From Glycomyces luteolus (GTDB taxonomy: Bacteria > Actinomycetota > Actinomycetes > Mycobacteriales > Micromonosporaceae): a DNA stretch of 43,625 bases. Under the pieces are notes generated by a model. The model did not search any database and was not told where the DNA came from. It saw nothing but the letters and a program-made list of their open reading frames with translations. The position numbers and the translations under genes are program-made. This document shows positions 1-8,217 of the stretch, in pieces. How positions within the stretch are numbered: position 1 is the first letter of the stretch; each line of letters starts with the position of its first letter. The DNA is taken from the NCBI RefSeq assembly GCF_027622875.1, contig NZ_JAPZVP010000021.1, positions 31,837 to 75,461 on the forward strand, in the 5' to 3' direction.

Positions 1-193
1 CCCCCCCCCCGGGCGCCACCGCCCCCCCCCGCCCCCACGCCGGCCGGGCGCCCCCCCCCGCGCGCCCCCCCCGCTTCGCTTTCCCCAAGCAGCCCAACGA
101 CACTGCGAGCGGCCCCGGCCGCGGCCGCTCGGGGCGCGCGGAGCGGCGACGCGGGACCGCGGCAGGCGGCCCTCCGGGCATAGACTGGGGCCC
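1..193. other. Low-complexity left edge, no gene
   Basis: The first ~75 bases are runs of C broken by short GC stretches, unlike any other intergenic region in the window. The rest is GC-rich and leads to the -10 box of the first gene. The mirror-image G-rich run at the right edge suggests that both are contig ends or low-quality sequence. No gene or structure can be supported here. Confidence 0.6.
181..186 (+). promoter_or_regulatory. -10 box of the SpoIIE phosphatase gene
   Basis: TAGACT lies 7 nt before the GTG at 194. There is no Shine-Dalgarno sequence, so the transcript probably begins at the start codon (leaderless). Confidence 0.55.
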
Positions 194-2236
194 GTGACGT
201 ACCCCGAGAGGTTCGCCCGGCGCCTCCGGCTCCCGGCCGACGACCGCTCCCCCGCAGCCGCCCGCGCCGCAGTGCGCGCGGTGCTCACCGAGGCCGGCCT
301 CACCGAGCTGCTCGACGAGACCCTGCTGCTGACCACCGAGCTGGCGACCAACGGCGTCGTCCACGCCGGCACCGACATCAACCTCACGGTCGCGGCCGAC
401 CCGATCGGCGTGCGCGTCACCGTCACCGACTACCGCTCCGGCGGCATCGACCCGCTCGACCGCGCTTCCTATGACAGCGCGATGCCCGAGGTCACCGCCG
501 AAGGCGGGCGCGGCCTGCTGCTCGTGGACCGCTTCGCGTCCTCATGGGGCACCACCCACGACCAGACCGGCAAGTCGATCTGGTTCCGCATCGACCGCGA
601 CCCGGACGCCCGCCCGGCTACCCGGCCCGACCCGGACGCCGCCGCCGAGACGCACCTGCCCGACCTGAGCCAGCTCGCCGCGCTGCTCACCATCGCACCC
701 GCGATCCAGTCCCGGCTGCCGGTCGACCAGATCGTCACCGAGCTGCTCGCCCGGTGCCACGACGCGACCGCCGCCGCGGGCGGCGCGATCGAATACGACG
801 CCGGGGACGGCGGCGGCGCGCAGATCCTCGCCAAGTTCGGCGACGTCGGCAGCGTCTCGGTTGCCGTCCCGCTCCCGCTCACCGCCCCCGCCTGCGGCAA
901 GCTCATGCTCGCCGGGGAGGCCGAGCCGAGCTGGCGGCCGCTCGCCGAGCTCGTCGCCGAGCGCATCGCGCTCGCCGTCCAGATCGACCGGATGCGCACC
1001 GACGAGCAGCGCCGCTCCGGCTGGCTCACCTACCTCGCCGAGGCCGGGGAGCTCCTCGCGCACTCGCTCGAAGAGCACCTCACCGTGGCGCTCATCCCGC
1101 AGCTCGTGGTCCCGCAGCTGGGCCGCTGGGCCGCCGTGCACCTCACCGGCGACGGCGTCGACCTGCGCCTCGCGTCCCTCACGCACGCTGAGGAAGCCGA
1201 ACTCGAGCACCTGCGCCTCAAGCTCGACACCGCGGCCCCGGCCCTCGCCGCGGCGCTCGCCACCGACGGCTGGACCGGCATGGAACTGCCCGTGCCGCGC
1301 GGCCTCGACGGCATCGCCGTGCCGCTCTCGGCGCGCGGCGCGACCATCGGGGTGCTCACGGTCGGCAAGCACGTCGAGCGCCAGCACTCCTCGGAGGAGC
1401 GCGCGGTCGTCGCGGACCTCGCCAAGCGCAGCGCCCTCGCCCTCGACAACGCGCGCATCCACGCCGAGCGCCAGGCCGTCGCCAACGAGCTCCAAGCCGC
1501 GCTCATGCCGGGTTCGCTCCCCGACGTCACCGGCGTGTCCTTCGCCGCCGAGTACCTGCCCGCGACCGCGCGGCGCCTTCCCGGGTCGGGCCCGGGGCCG
1601 GTGTCCGGCACCGAGGTCGGCGGCGACTTCTACGATGCGACCGAGCTGGCCGACCACCGCCTGTGGGTGGCGATCGGCGACGTGTGCGGCAAGGGCGCGC
1701 AGGCCGCGGCGGTCACCGGTGTCGTGCGCGACGTCCTGCGGGTCATGGCCCGCGACGGCCGCCCGCTGCCGCGGGCCCTCGAACTGCTCAACGCCACGCT
1801 TCTCGAGCAGCCCGGCGACATGCGCTACGCGACCATCGCCTCCGCGCTCCTCGACCGCGACCCGGACGGCTCGCTCAATGCGACGCTGTGCCTCTCGGGC
1901 CACGAGAAGCCGCTGCTGCTGCGCGCCGACGGCGAGACCGCCTGGGTCGGCCGCGAGGGCACCGCGGTCGGGCTCTTCCCCGACGTCAAGGTCAACCCCG
2001 AGGAGGTGCGGCTCGACCCCGGGGACGCCCTCGTGTTCTTCACCGACGGCGTGACCGAGCGCCGCGACGGCGCCGCCATGTTCGGCCACGAGCGCATCGA
2101 GCGGGCGGTGCGGGACGCGGCGGGCAAGGGCGCCAGGCAGATCGCCACGGCGCTGCTGGAGGCCGTCGAGGCGTTCTCCCCTGAGTCGCCGCGGGACGAC
2201 ATCGCGATCCTCGTGGTCCGCTGCGATCCGAAATAG
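194..2236 (+). CDS. Anti-sigma-type ATPase / GAF / SpoIIE PP2C phosphatase
   Basis: This 680-aa cytoplasmic signalling protein has three parts. Residues ~10-135 form an RsbW-like HATPase_c_2 domain with N-box ELATNGVVHA and G-box GGRGLLLVDRFASSWG. Residues ~270-430 look like a GAF sensor region. Residues ~440-678 form a SpoIIE/PP2C Ser/Thr phosphatase with metal-binding GGDFYD, GDVCGKG, FFTDGVTE and DDIAI motifs. In this family the kinase domain phosphorylates, and the phosphatase dephosphorylates, STAS anti-anti-sigma factors, so one protein can set the partner switch both ways. No sigma or STAS gene is adjacent, so its partner is elsewhere. The GTG start is chosen because TAGACT precedes it by 7 nt and the ATPase domain begins soon after. 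A strong terminator follows at 2280. Confidence 0.9.
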   Translation: MTYPERFARRLRLPADDRSPAAARAAVRAVLTEAGLTELLDETLLLTTELATNGVVHAGTDINLTVAADPIGVRVTVTDYRSGGIDPLDRASYDSAMPEVTAEGGRGLLLVDRFASSWGTTHDQTGKSIWFRIDRDPDARPATRPDPDAAAETHLPDLSQLAALLTIAPAIQSRLPVDQIVTELLARCHDATAAAGGAIEYDAGDGGGAQILAKFGDVGSVSVAVPLPLTAPACGKLMLAGEAEPSWRPLAELVAERIALAVQIDRMRTDEQRRSGWLTYLAEAGELLAHSLEEHLTVALIPQLVVPQLGRWAAVHLTGDGVDLRLASLTHAEEAELEHLRLKLDTAAPALAAALATDGWTGMELPVPRGLDGIAVPLSARGATIGVLTVGKHVERQHSSEERAVVADLAKRSALALDNARIHAERQAVANELQAALMPGSLPDVTGVSFAAEYLPATARRLPGSGPGPVSGTEVGGDFYDATELADHRLWVAIGDVCGKGAQAAAVTGVVRDVLRVMARDGRPLPRALELLNATLLEQPGDMRYATIASALLDRDPDGSLNATLCLSGHEKPLLLRADGETAWVGREGTAVGLFPDVKVNPEEVRLDPGDALVFFTDGVTERRDGAAMFGHERIERAVRDAAGKGARQIATALLEAVEAFSPESPRDDIAILVVRCDPK

Positions 2237-2279
2237 CGGCTCGCGAGCCATGAACGAACCCCGCTGACGCGGGCATGAC

Positions 2280-2307
2280 AAAGGCCCCGCGAATTCGCGG
2301 GGCCTTT
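2280..2307. terminator. Bidirectional terminator between convergent genes
   Basis: Perfect 12-bp inverted repeat (2280-2291 and 2296-2307) with an AATT loop. It carries A and T runs at its two ends, so it can work in both directions between the phosphatase gene and the NlpC/P60 gene. Confidence 0.9.
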
Positions 2308-2319
2308 CCCATTGCGGCG

Positions 2320-3276
2320 CTAGTGCAGGAGCGTGCCCGCACCGTAGTAGCTGTTGCCGTGGTGCACCTCGACGACCTTCACGACGGTGGTCGAGTTGGG
2401 GGCGTGCACGATCAGGCCGTTGCCGATGTACATGCCCACGTGCGCGAGGCCGTTGTAGAACACGAAGTCGCCGGGCTGCAGCTCGTCCTCGCTGATGTGC
2501 GCGACCATGTCCCACTGCGCGGCCGCGTTGTGCGGCAGGGAGATCCCGGCCTGCGCGTAGGCGCCGAGCATGAGGCCCGAGCAGTCCCAGGAGTCGGGCC
2601 CGTCCGAACCCCACACGTAGGGCTCGCCGATCTGGTCGAGCGCGAAGTCGACGATGGTCCACTGCTCGTTCGACATGTGGGGCAGGTCGTACTCGAGCAC
2701 CTCTTCGCCCGCTGCGGTCTTCCACTCCTCTTCGAGGTCGGTCATCCGGTCGGTGAGCTCGTCGGCGGCCTTCTGCAGCTCCGCCTGCTCGGCTTCGAGG
2801 TCGGCCTGGAGGTCGGTGAGCAGTTCGGACTGGGCCGCGTACTCCTCCGAGGCGGCGCGCAGATCGCCCATGAGGTCGAAGTTGTAGAGGTTCGCCGAGT
2901 TCAAGCGGTCCATGCGCTCGACGAACGCGTCCGGGGTGCCCGATTCGAGCAGCAGCGCCGCGTCCCCGATGCCCTGGTCCACATAGGTCTCGCCGATGAA
3001 GTCGGCGAGCTGCTCGCGGAGCACGTCGAGCTCGGCCTCGGCGGTCTGGAGGTTCGCCTCGGTCTCCTCGATGAGCTCGCGGTTCTCGTCGACCTCCGAG
3101 GCGAGCTGGTTGTACTCCTCAACGGCGGCCGCGAGGTCTTCGTCGACCGCGTCGATCTCGTCGTTGATGTCCTCAGGCGAGTCCTGTGCCCAGGCGGGAG
3201 CCGAACCGACGGTGACCAGGAGGCCGCCTACCACGGCGGCGGACAACCACTTGCGTCGAACAGACGGCTGCTTCAC
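2320..3276 (-). CDS. Secreted NlpC/P60 peptidoglycan endopeptidase (RipA-like)
   Basis: A 318-aa cell-wall hydrolase that probably cleaves peptide stems of peptidoglycan outside the cell. A Sec signal peptide covers residues 1-30 (positive start, hydrophobic core, APAWA cleavage region). Residues ~33-185 are a long acidic coiled coil, seen in RipA-type enzymes as an autoinhibitory or divisome-docking segment. Residues ~205-318 are the NlpC/P60 domain with Cys232 in DSWDCSGL, His279 in AHVGMYIG and His291 in IVHAPN as the catalytic triad. The GTG start at 3276 follows AAGGAG (3287-3292) at good spacing and opens directly into the signal peptide; an open frame continues upstream but is not protein-like. 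It stands alone and ends at the shared terminator. Confidence 0.92.
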   Translation of the reverse strand: MKQPSVRRKWLSAAVVGGLLVTVGSAPAWAQDSPEDINDEIDAVDEDLAAAVEEYNQLASEVDENRELIEETEANLQTAEAELDVLREQLADFIGETYVDQGIGDAALLLESGTPDAFVERMDRLNSANLYNFDLMGDLRAASEEYAAQSELLTDLQADLEAEQAELQKAADELTDRMTDLEEEWKTAAGEEVLEYDLPHMSNEQWTIVDFALDQIGEPYVWGSDGPDSWDCSGLMLGAYAQAGISLPHNAAAQWDMVAHISEDELQPGDFVFYNGLAHVGMYIGNGLIVHAPNSTTVVKVVEVHHGNSYYGAGTLLH

Positions 3277-3612
3277 GAGGAGGGCGCTCCTTCGGGATGG
3301 AATGACGGGGGTGCATTCAACACACGCACAGGGCCGCCCGCGGGATGCACTGGGCGCCGCCGGGAGGCCGAACATGAGCGTAGCGCGCGGCTTTCCGCGC
3401 TGGTAGACCCCGGGAGTGACAAATTCGCAGCGTAACGAGCATTCCACCGATGGTGTGTCGCTCCTGTGAGTTGCCTGGGAATTGGTACCATTGCCCGCAT
3501 GACCTTCCCGATGTGTCGCTGTCGCCGCTGTCACCAGCGCTGAGCCTCCTCGTGCGGCTCCGCGCTTCCCCGCTGACAACCGTTCCGACACATCGAAGGT
3601 CGAATCACCCAG
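3277..3612. other. Divergent intergenic region, nlpC-like / cupin
   Basis: These 336 bp hold the leaders of both flanking genes. The leftward leader contains AAGGAG at 3287-3292 and a GC hairpin near 3382-3401. I looked for the c-di-AMP (ydaO) riboswitch often found before actinobacterial NlpC/P60 genes and did not find its conserved blocks. No ORF here is protein-like. Confidence 0.5.
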
Positions 3613-4104
3613 ATGAGCTCCAGCCTGCTGCTGCCGCCCGCTTCCCTTACCACTGAACGCCTCGAGGCGCTCGCCGCGTTCTACGCCGCCAATCTCACAC
3701 TGCGCCCGCGCTTCACGAAGGGCAGCCGGTGGGCCCGCCGGGTGCTCTCCGGGCCGGGCCACGAGGCGTGGCTGCTCGCCTGGCTGCCAGGGCAGGGCAC
3801 CGACCTGCACGACCACGGCGGCGTCGACCGCCCCGCCGCGGCGGCGGTCGCGGTGGTGTCGGGCGAACTGACGGAGTTCACGGTGCGGCCGGGCGATTTC
3901 CCCGGGCTGCAACGCCAGCGGCTCGGCGCGGGTGAGGTCTCGGTGGTCGACGACCGCACGGTCCACGGGATGCGGAACCTCTCGGACGCCCCGGCGGTGA
4001 GCCTCCACGTGTACTCGCCGGGCCTCGAGGCGATGCGGACGTACCTGCTCGACGAGACCGGCCTGGCCCCGTCGAAGATCCTGCGCGCGGGCGCGGACTG
4101 GTAA
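3613..4104 (+). CDS. Cysteine dioxygenase-like cupin
   Basis: A 163-aa cupin of the type I cysteine dioxygenase family, which oxidises cysteine thiol to cysteine sulfinate with a mononuclear iron. The metal ligands visible are His66 and His68 (DLHDHGG) and His118 (TVHGMRN), in the H-x-H...H layout of the family. Length is shorter than the ~200 aa of animal enzymes and usual for actinobacterial homologues. No clear Shine-Dalgarno precedes the ATG; AAGG lies about 16 nt upstream. The rhodanese gene that often follows this gene in relatives is absent; a 76-bp repeat follows instead. Substrate could be cysteine or another thiol acid such as mercaptopropionate; sequence alone does not decide. Confidence 0.83.
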   Translation: MSSSLLLPPASLTTERLEALAAFYAANLTLRPRFTKGSRWARRVLSGPGHEAWLLAWLPGQGTDLHDHGGVDRPAAAAVAVVSGELTEFTVRPGDFPGLQRQRLGAGEVSVVDDRTVHGMRNLSDAPAVSLHVYSPGLEAMRTYLLDETGLAPSKILRAGADW

Positions 4105-4114
4105 CGCGCCGAAC

Positions 4115-4190
4115 GTGAGCGGAGCGTCCGGGGCGAATCGGACATCGATGGGCCCCCGGTCTTAACCCTGCCCGACGGGTACGACATTGT
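4115..4190. repeat. 76-bp direct repeat, copy 1
   Basis: Copy 1 aligns without gaps to 4239-4314 with 59 of 76 identical by my count. The best kept cores are ATCGGAC, GGGCCCCCGGT, AACCCTG and GGGTACGACAT. On the minus strand this copy is open (starting MSYPSGRVKTGG) while copy 2 carries stops, so it is unlikely to be coding. Confidence 0.75.
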
Positions 4191-4238
4191 GCGGCGGCGA
4201 CGGATCGTCAACGGCCGCAAGCGGTTCGAACGTGAAAG

Positions 4239-4314
4239 GTGAGCGGAGGGTCTACCGCAAATCGGACTTGGGCGGGCCCCCGGTATCAACCCTGACTCAT
4301 GGGTACGACATCGT
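4239..4314. repeat. 76-bp direct repeat, copy 2
   Basis: Second copy of the repeat, 48 bp after the first, ending 6 bp before the stop codon of nnr on the minus strand. Both copies therefore sit between the convergent cupin and nnr genes. Neither looks like an intrinsic terminator. Confidence 0.75.
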
Positions 4315-4320
4315 TTCCCG

Positions 4321-5838
4321 TCAGCGTCGGCGCCCGGGCGTGTCGGCCGCTGACAAGGTTTCCCCTACCGCTTGAGGGAGGGCCCTCGCGACGTCGGAGG
4401 CGGTCACCGTGCGGTGGCCCGCTCCGGCGATGCCGCCCGCTCGGCCGTGCATGTAGGCGGCGGCGACCGCCGCCTTCACGCCCGCCATGCCGGAGGCGAG
4501 CAGCGAGGCCATGAACCCCGCGAGCACGTCCCCCGAACCGGCCGTTGCCAACTGGGGCCGCCCGGTCGGGTTCGCCCATACTTCGCCGTCGCTCGAGGCG
4601 ACCACCGTGTGATGCCCTTTCAGCAGCACCGTGCAGTTCAACCGCTTCGCCAGCGCCGCTGCCGCCGCGCCCCGGTCCTCGGAGGGCGGTGAGCCGTAGA
4701 GCCGCTCGTACTCGCGGTCGTGGGGGGTGAGGATCACCGGCGCCTCCCGCTGCGAGAGCACCGACGGGTACTCGCCGATGAGGGTCAGCGCGTCGGCGTC
4801 GAGCACCACGGGCGCGGGCGATTCGAGCACGTGCCGCAGTTCGGCGAGCGCCGCCTCGTCGGTGCCGAAGCCGGGCCCGGCGAGCCAGGCCTGGACGCGC
4901 CCGGCCTCCTTCACCTCCTGCGTGCACACGACTTCCGGGTGGCGGCGGCGCACGTGCTCGGCGGCGGTCCCGGCGTAGCGCACGTACCCCGCGGGTCCGG
5001 CGAGCGCGCCGGAGGCGGCGAGGACGGCCGCGCCCGGGTAGCCCTCGGAGCCGGCGGCGACGCCGACGACGCCTCTCGTGTACTTGTCGTCGTCGGGGCC
5101 GGGTTCGTGCCACCACGCGGCGAGGTCGCCTTCGTCGGCGACGCGCACCGCCGGGTGCGGGTCGAGGTGCGGGCCGAGTCCGATGTCGACGAGGACGAGG
5201 CGGCCGACGAGGAGCGCGGCGCGGCCGAGCACGTGGCAGGGTTTGCGCGATCCGAAGGCGACGGTGACATCGGCGGTGACGGCGCTGCCGGGGACGGCGC
5301 CGGTGTCGACGTCGACCCCGGACGGGACGTCGACGGCGACGATCGTGTCGGCGTCGATGGCGGCGAGCTGGTCGATGGCGCGGCCGGGCAGGCCGGGGCG
5401 GCCGCCGATGCCGAGGATGCCGTCGAGGAGGAGGTCGCAGTGGCGAGGCGGCTGGGCGACGAGTCGTCCTCCGGCCTTGGTGAGTGCGGCGGCGGCGACG
5501 GGGTGGACGCGTTCGCCCATGACCGGGACGGCGAAGACGCGCGCGCCGCGGCGGGCGAGCCGTGCGGCGGCGAAGAGGGCGTCGCCGCCGTTGTCGCCGG
5601 GTCCGGCGAGGACGATCACGGTGGAGCCGTAGACGCCTTTGCGGCGGCGGGCGCGGCTGTGCCGCTCCAGGCTGTGCGGGTTGACGCTGCGCCGTTCCAG
5701 GCTGCGCTGCTTCAGGATCCGCGCGCATTCGGTGGCGAGCCCTGCGGCGGCGCGCTGCATGAGGGTGCCCGGCGGGAGCTGGGCCATCAGCTGGGCTTCG
5801 GCGCGGCGGACTGCCGCTGCTGACCAGGCACCGTCCAT
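4321..5838 (-). CDS. nnr: Bifunctional NAD(P)HX epimerase/dehydratase
   Basis: A 505-aa metabolite-repair enzyme that epimerises and, using ADP, dehydrates damaged NAD(P)HX back to NAD(P)H. The N-terminal half (~1-235) is the YjeF_N epimerase with GPGDNGGDAL and VDVPSGVD; the C-terminal half (~240-500) is the ribokinase-like YjeF_C dehydratase with LTPHDREYERLY, LLKGHHT and the nucleotide-binding loop ATAGSGDVLAG. Between the first helix and the Rossmann strand lies a ~28-residue Arg-rich insert containing SLERRS and SLERHS, which I do not expect in the family. ATG at 5838 follows AAGGGA. It is 28 bp downstream of acpS and probably co-transcribed, a pairing common in actinobacteria. Confidence 0.93.
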   Translation of the reverse strand: MDGAWSAAAVRRAEAQLMAQLPPGTLMQRAAAGLATECARILKQRSLERRSVNPHSLERHSRARRRKGVYGSTVIVLAGPGDNGGDALFAAARLARRGARVFAVPVMGERVHPVAAAALTKAGGRLVAQPPRHCDLLLDGILGIGGRPGLPGRAIDQLAAIDADTIVAVDVPSGVDVDTGAVPGSAVTADVTVAFGSRKPCHVLGRAALLVGRLVLVDIGLGPHLDPHPAVRVADEGDLAAWWHEPGPDDDKYTRGVVGVAAGSEGYPGAAVLAASGALAGPAGYVRYAGTAAEHVRRRHPEVVCTQEVKEAGRVQAWLAGPGFGTDEAALAELRHVLESPAPVVLDADALTLIGEYPSVLSQREAPVILTPHDREYERLYGSPPSEDRGAAAAALAKRLNCTVLLKGHHTVVASSDGEVWANPTGRPQLATAGSGDVLAGFMASLLASGMAGVKAAVAAAYMHGRAGGIAGAGHRTVTASDVARALPQAVGETLSAADTPGRRR

Positions 5839-5866
5839 GGTGTTCCCTTTCAGGCCTGCTCGGCCG

Positions 5867-6238
5867 TCATGCCGTTTCGGCGATCACCACCGCTGTAGCG
5901 ATACCGCCATCATGCGACAGCGACACGTGCCAGCGTGAGACGCCACGCTGCTGTGCCGCCGCCGCCACCGTTCCGGTGATGGTCAATGTGGGGCGCCCGT
6001 CGGGGAGGGAGAGCACTTGGCAGTCGGCCCAGTGCATGCCGCCGGGGGCGCCGAGGGCTTTGGCCACGGCTTCTTTGGCGGCGAAGCGGGCGGCGAGGGA
6101 TTCGGTGCGGCGCTCGTGGCCGTCGGGGGTGCGGCGTTCGGCTTCGGTGAAGAGCTTGTCGGCGACGTGCGGGGTCCGTTCGAGCACCCTCTCGAACCGG
6201 TCCACTGCCACTACGTCTATGCCCACGGCGACGATCAC
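5867..6238 (-). CDS. acpS: Holo-[acyl-carrier-protein] synthase
   Basis: A 123-aa cytoplasmic enzyme that transfers phosphopantetheine from CoA to the conserved serine of acyl carrier protein, switching on fatty-acid synthesis. The family signatures are present: [10 protein letters not shown] near the N-terminus (Mg-binding Asp) and [12 protein letters not shown] (catalytic Glu), followed by the [13 protein letters not shown] ending. Length is normal. The GTG start at 6238 puts the usual short lead before GIDVV; no good Shine-Dalgarno is seen. It is the first gene of a two-gene operon with nnr. Confidence 0.93.
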   Translation of the reverse strand: MIVAVGIDVVAVDRFERVLERTPHVADKLFTEAERRTPDGHERRTESLAARFAAKEAVAKALGAPGGMHWADCQVLSLPDGRPTLTITGTVAAAAQQRGVSRWHVSLSHDGGIATAVVIAETA

Positions 6239-6337
6239 CCACCAAGAGTGCCACGGGATCGGGCGGCCCGCCCCCTTTCAGGTGGGTTCACCGCCGCGAG
6301 TGACGGTTTGCCCCGCGCGCCTCGGTGTCCGTTCGTG

Positions 6338-6940
6338 TCAGCGGGTCTCGGTTTCGGGTCCGACGGCGGGGAGGATCGCCTGGTCGACGATGGCGGCGAG
6401 ATAGGCGTCGTCGGGGGCCGTGCCGGTGTCGATCATGCGCTTGGTGACGAGGGCTTCGCCGATGTCGAGCACGACCGGGGTGAGGCGGTCGGGGTCGAGG
6501 CGGCCGTGTTCGGCGTAGTGGCGCAGCACGGTCTGGGTGAAGGTGCCGCCGCGCCTTGCGAAGACGCGTTCGAACAGGGCTTCGACGACGGCGGGGTCGC
6601 GGGCGGGGTCGGCGACGATGGCCATGACGGCTCGTCCGGCGGCGCTGGAGCTCCAGTCGGTCATGAGGCGCAGGGAGGCGATGAGGTCGCCGCGGAGGTC
6701 GTGGGCGCCGGGGTCGGGTTGTTCGACCGGGTGAAGTTCGGCGAGGGCTTCAAGCAGGAGGTCAAGGGGGTCGGACCAGCGGCGGTAGAGGGTGGTGCGG
6801 GCGGTGGCGGCGCGTTTGGCGATGGCGTCCATCGTGAGTCGGCCCGGCCCGGCGGCGGCGGCTTCTTCGACGGCGGCGGCGTAGATGGCGTCGAGCAGCG
6901 CTTTGCCGCGTCGGCGGGTGCGGGCTCCGGTGTCGGCCAC
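6338..6940 (-). CDS. TetR-family transcriptional regulator
   Basis: A 200-aa repressor-type protein. The N-terminal helix-turn-helix is clear (TMDAIAKRAATARTTLYRRWSDPLDLLLEAL); the C-terminal ligand-binding half (~70-200) resembles TetR_C domains but gives no ligand. I chose the GTG at 6940 because GGAGGG (6947-6952) lies 6 nt upstream. An in-frame ATG at 6970 would add ten residues, has no ribosome site, and falls inside the palindromic operator just 2 nt past the probable -10 box. Divergent from a DUF418 membrane protein with the operator between them, so it likely represses itself and that gene. Confidence 0.88.
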   Translation of the reverse strand: MADTGARTRRRGKALLDAIYAAAVEEAAAAGPGRLTMDAIAKRAATARTTLYRRWSDPLDLLLEALAELHPVEQPDPGAHDLRGDLIASLRLMTDWSSSAAGRAVMAIVADPARDPAVVEALFERVFARRGGTFTQTVLRHYAEHGRLDPDRLTPVVLDIGEALVTKRMIDTGTAPDDAYLAAIVDQAILPAVGPETETR

Positions 6941-6946
6941 GGGCCG

Positions 6947-6952
6947 CCCTCC
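6947..6952 (-). promoter_or_regulatory. Ribosome binding site deciding the TetR start
   Basis: Reads GGAGGG on the minus strand, 6 nt before the GTG at 6940. This favours that start over the ATG at 6970. Confidence 0.6.
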
Positions 6953-6969
6953 AATGTTAGCTACATTCA

Positions 6970-6992
6970 TGTATCTTACTTTTTTAGATACA
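6970..6992. promoter_or_regulatory. Palindromic operator between tetR-type gene and DUF418 gene
   Basis: Inverted repeat TGTATCT (6970-6976) and AGATACA (6986-6992) with a 9-nt A/T spacer. It is the most AT-rich spot nearby and overlaps a leftward -10 box (TAAGAT on the minus strand, 6973-6978). Position and symmetry fit the TetR binding site for divergent control. Confidence 0.65.
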
Positions 6993-7020
6993 GTCGTGTA
7001 CCTAAAAATCCGGAGTCGAG

Positions 7021-8217
7021 ATGACGCTCTCCCCGCCCGCCATTATGAGCACCCCGCTGCGCGAACGATCCCTCGCACCCGACCTGGCCAGGGGCCTCAT
7101 GCTCCTCCTCATCGCACTCGCCCACGCGCACATGTTCCTCGCCCACCACACCACCGGCTTCCGCGGCTACGCCGTCGACGGCAGTGCTCTCGACCGCATC
7201 GTGGCCGGACTCCAGGTGGTGTTCGTCGACGGCCGGGCCCTGCCGATGTTCGCCGCCCTCTTCGGCTACGGCCTGGCCCGCCTCGCCGAACGCCGTATGC
7301 GCGCCGGTGTAGAAGCGCCCCAAGCGAAACGGTTCGTGCGCCGCCGCAGCGCCTGGCTCCTCGCATTCGGGTTCGCCCACGCGCTGCTGCTGTTCTTCGG
7401 CGACATCCTCGCCGCCTACGGCCTCATCGGCCTCGTCTTCACCGGCCTGCTGTGGAGCCGCGACCGCACCCTGATCCACACCGCCTGGATCACCGCCGCC
7501 GCCCACGTCCTCGTCGTCGCGGCCCTCGGTGCCTCCGCCGAAGCGGCCGGGCACGCCAACGCCTCCCCGACGCTCGTCGCCGACCCCTTCGAAGCCGCCG
7601 CGATGCGTCTCGCCGTCTGGTCGGCCCTGACCACCACGTTCTATGTCGTGAGCGTCCTGCCCGCCTTCGCACTCGGGATCTGGGCGGCTCGCCGCGACCT
7701 CCTCGGCGAGCCCTCGCGCCACCTCCCGCTACTTCGCCGAACCGCCTTGTGGGGCATCGCGATCGGCGCCGCCGGAGGCCTCCCGCTCATGCTCGTGGAC
7801 ACGCAGCTATGGCATCCAGATTCCGTCGCAGCCGTGACGATGTACGCCGTCCACAGCGTCACCGGCCTCGCGTCCGGATTCGGCTACGCCGCCCTCATCG
7901 CCGTCATCTGCACCAGGCTCGCCGAGACCGGCCCGTCCGCCACTCGACCCGGACGCGGCGGCGGCCCGGTCGCGAACGCGCTCGCCGCATGCGGCCAGCG
8001 CTCCCTCACCTGCTATCTCCTCCAGTCGATCGCCTTCACCGCGATCTTCACGCCGATGGCGGGCAACCTCGGAGCGCACTTGGGCGACGCCGCGGCCTCC
8101 GGCATCGCGGTCCTCATCTGGCTCGTCACGGTCGCATTGGCGGCCTGGATGGCGAAGGCGGGGATGCGCGGCCCGTTCGAGGTCCTGCTGCGGCGACTCA
8201 CCTACGGCCGCAGCTGA
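7021..8217 (+). CDS. DUF418 (YeiB-like) integral membrane protein
   Basis: A 398-aa polytopic membrane protein with about ten hydrophobic segments. DUF418 features are the opening SLAPDLARGLMLLLIALAHA, the segment RALPMFAALFGYGLARL, and the ending RGPFEVLLRRLTYG. The family is thought to move or sense small molecules, but no substrate is established. ATG at 7021 follows CCGGAG. In actinobacteria such genes often sit opposite a TetR regulator, as here, which suggests inducible export of a compound that the regulator senses; this is inference. Confidence 0.85.
   Translation: MTLSPPAIMSTPLRERSLAPDLARGLMLLLIALAHAHMFLAHHTTGFRGYAVDGSALDRIVAGLQVVFVDGRALPMFAALFGYGLARLAERRMRAGVEAPQAKRFVRRRSAWLLAFGFAHALLLFFGDILAAYGLIGLVFTGLLWSRDRTLIHTAWITAAAHVLVVAALGASAEAAGHANASPTLVADPFEAAAMRLAVWSALTTTFYVVSVLPAFALGIWAARRDLLGEPSRHLPLLRRTALWGIAIGAAGGLPLMLVDTQLWHPDSVAAVTMYAVHSVTGLASGFGYAALIAVICTRLAETGPSATRPGRGGGPVANALAACGQRSLTCYLLQSIAFTAIFTPMAGNLGAHLGDAAASGIAVLIWLVTVALAAWMAKAGMRGPFEVLLRRLTYGRS

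Noticed and set aside
542..2725. Long minus-strand open frame opposite the SpoIIE phosphatase (727 codons)
   Set aside because: Arg/Gly-rich shadow frame typical of high-GC DNA; the plus-strand frame has clear domains and it would run through the terminator.
3277..3500. c-di-AMP (ydaO) riboswitch upstream of the NlpC/P60 gene
   Set aside because: Expected from actinobacterial context, but the conserved blocks of that riboswitch are not visible in the leader.
4218..4236. tRNA T-arm-like GCGGTTCGAACG
   Set aside because: No acceptor stem, D-arm or anticodon arm around it.
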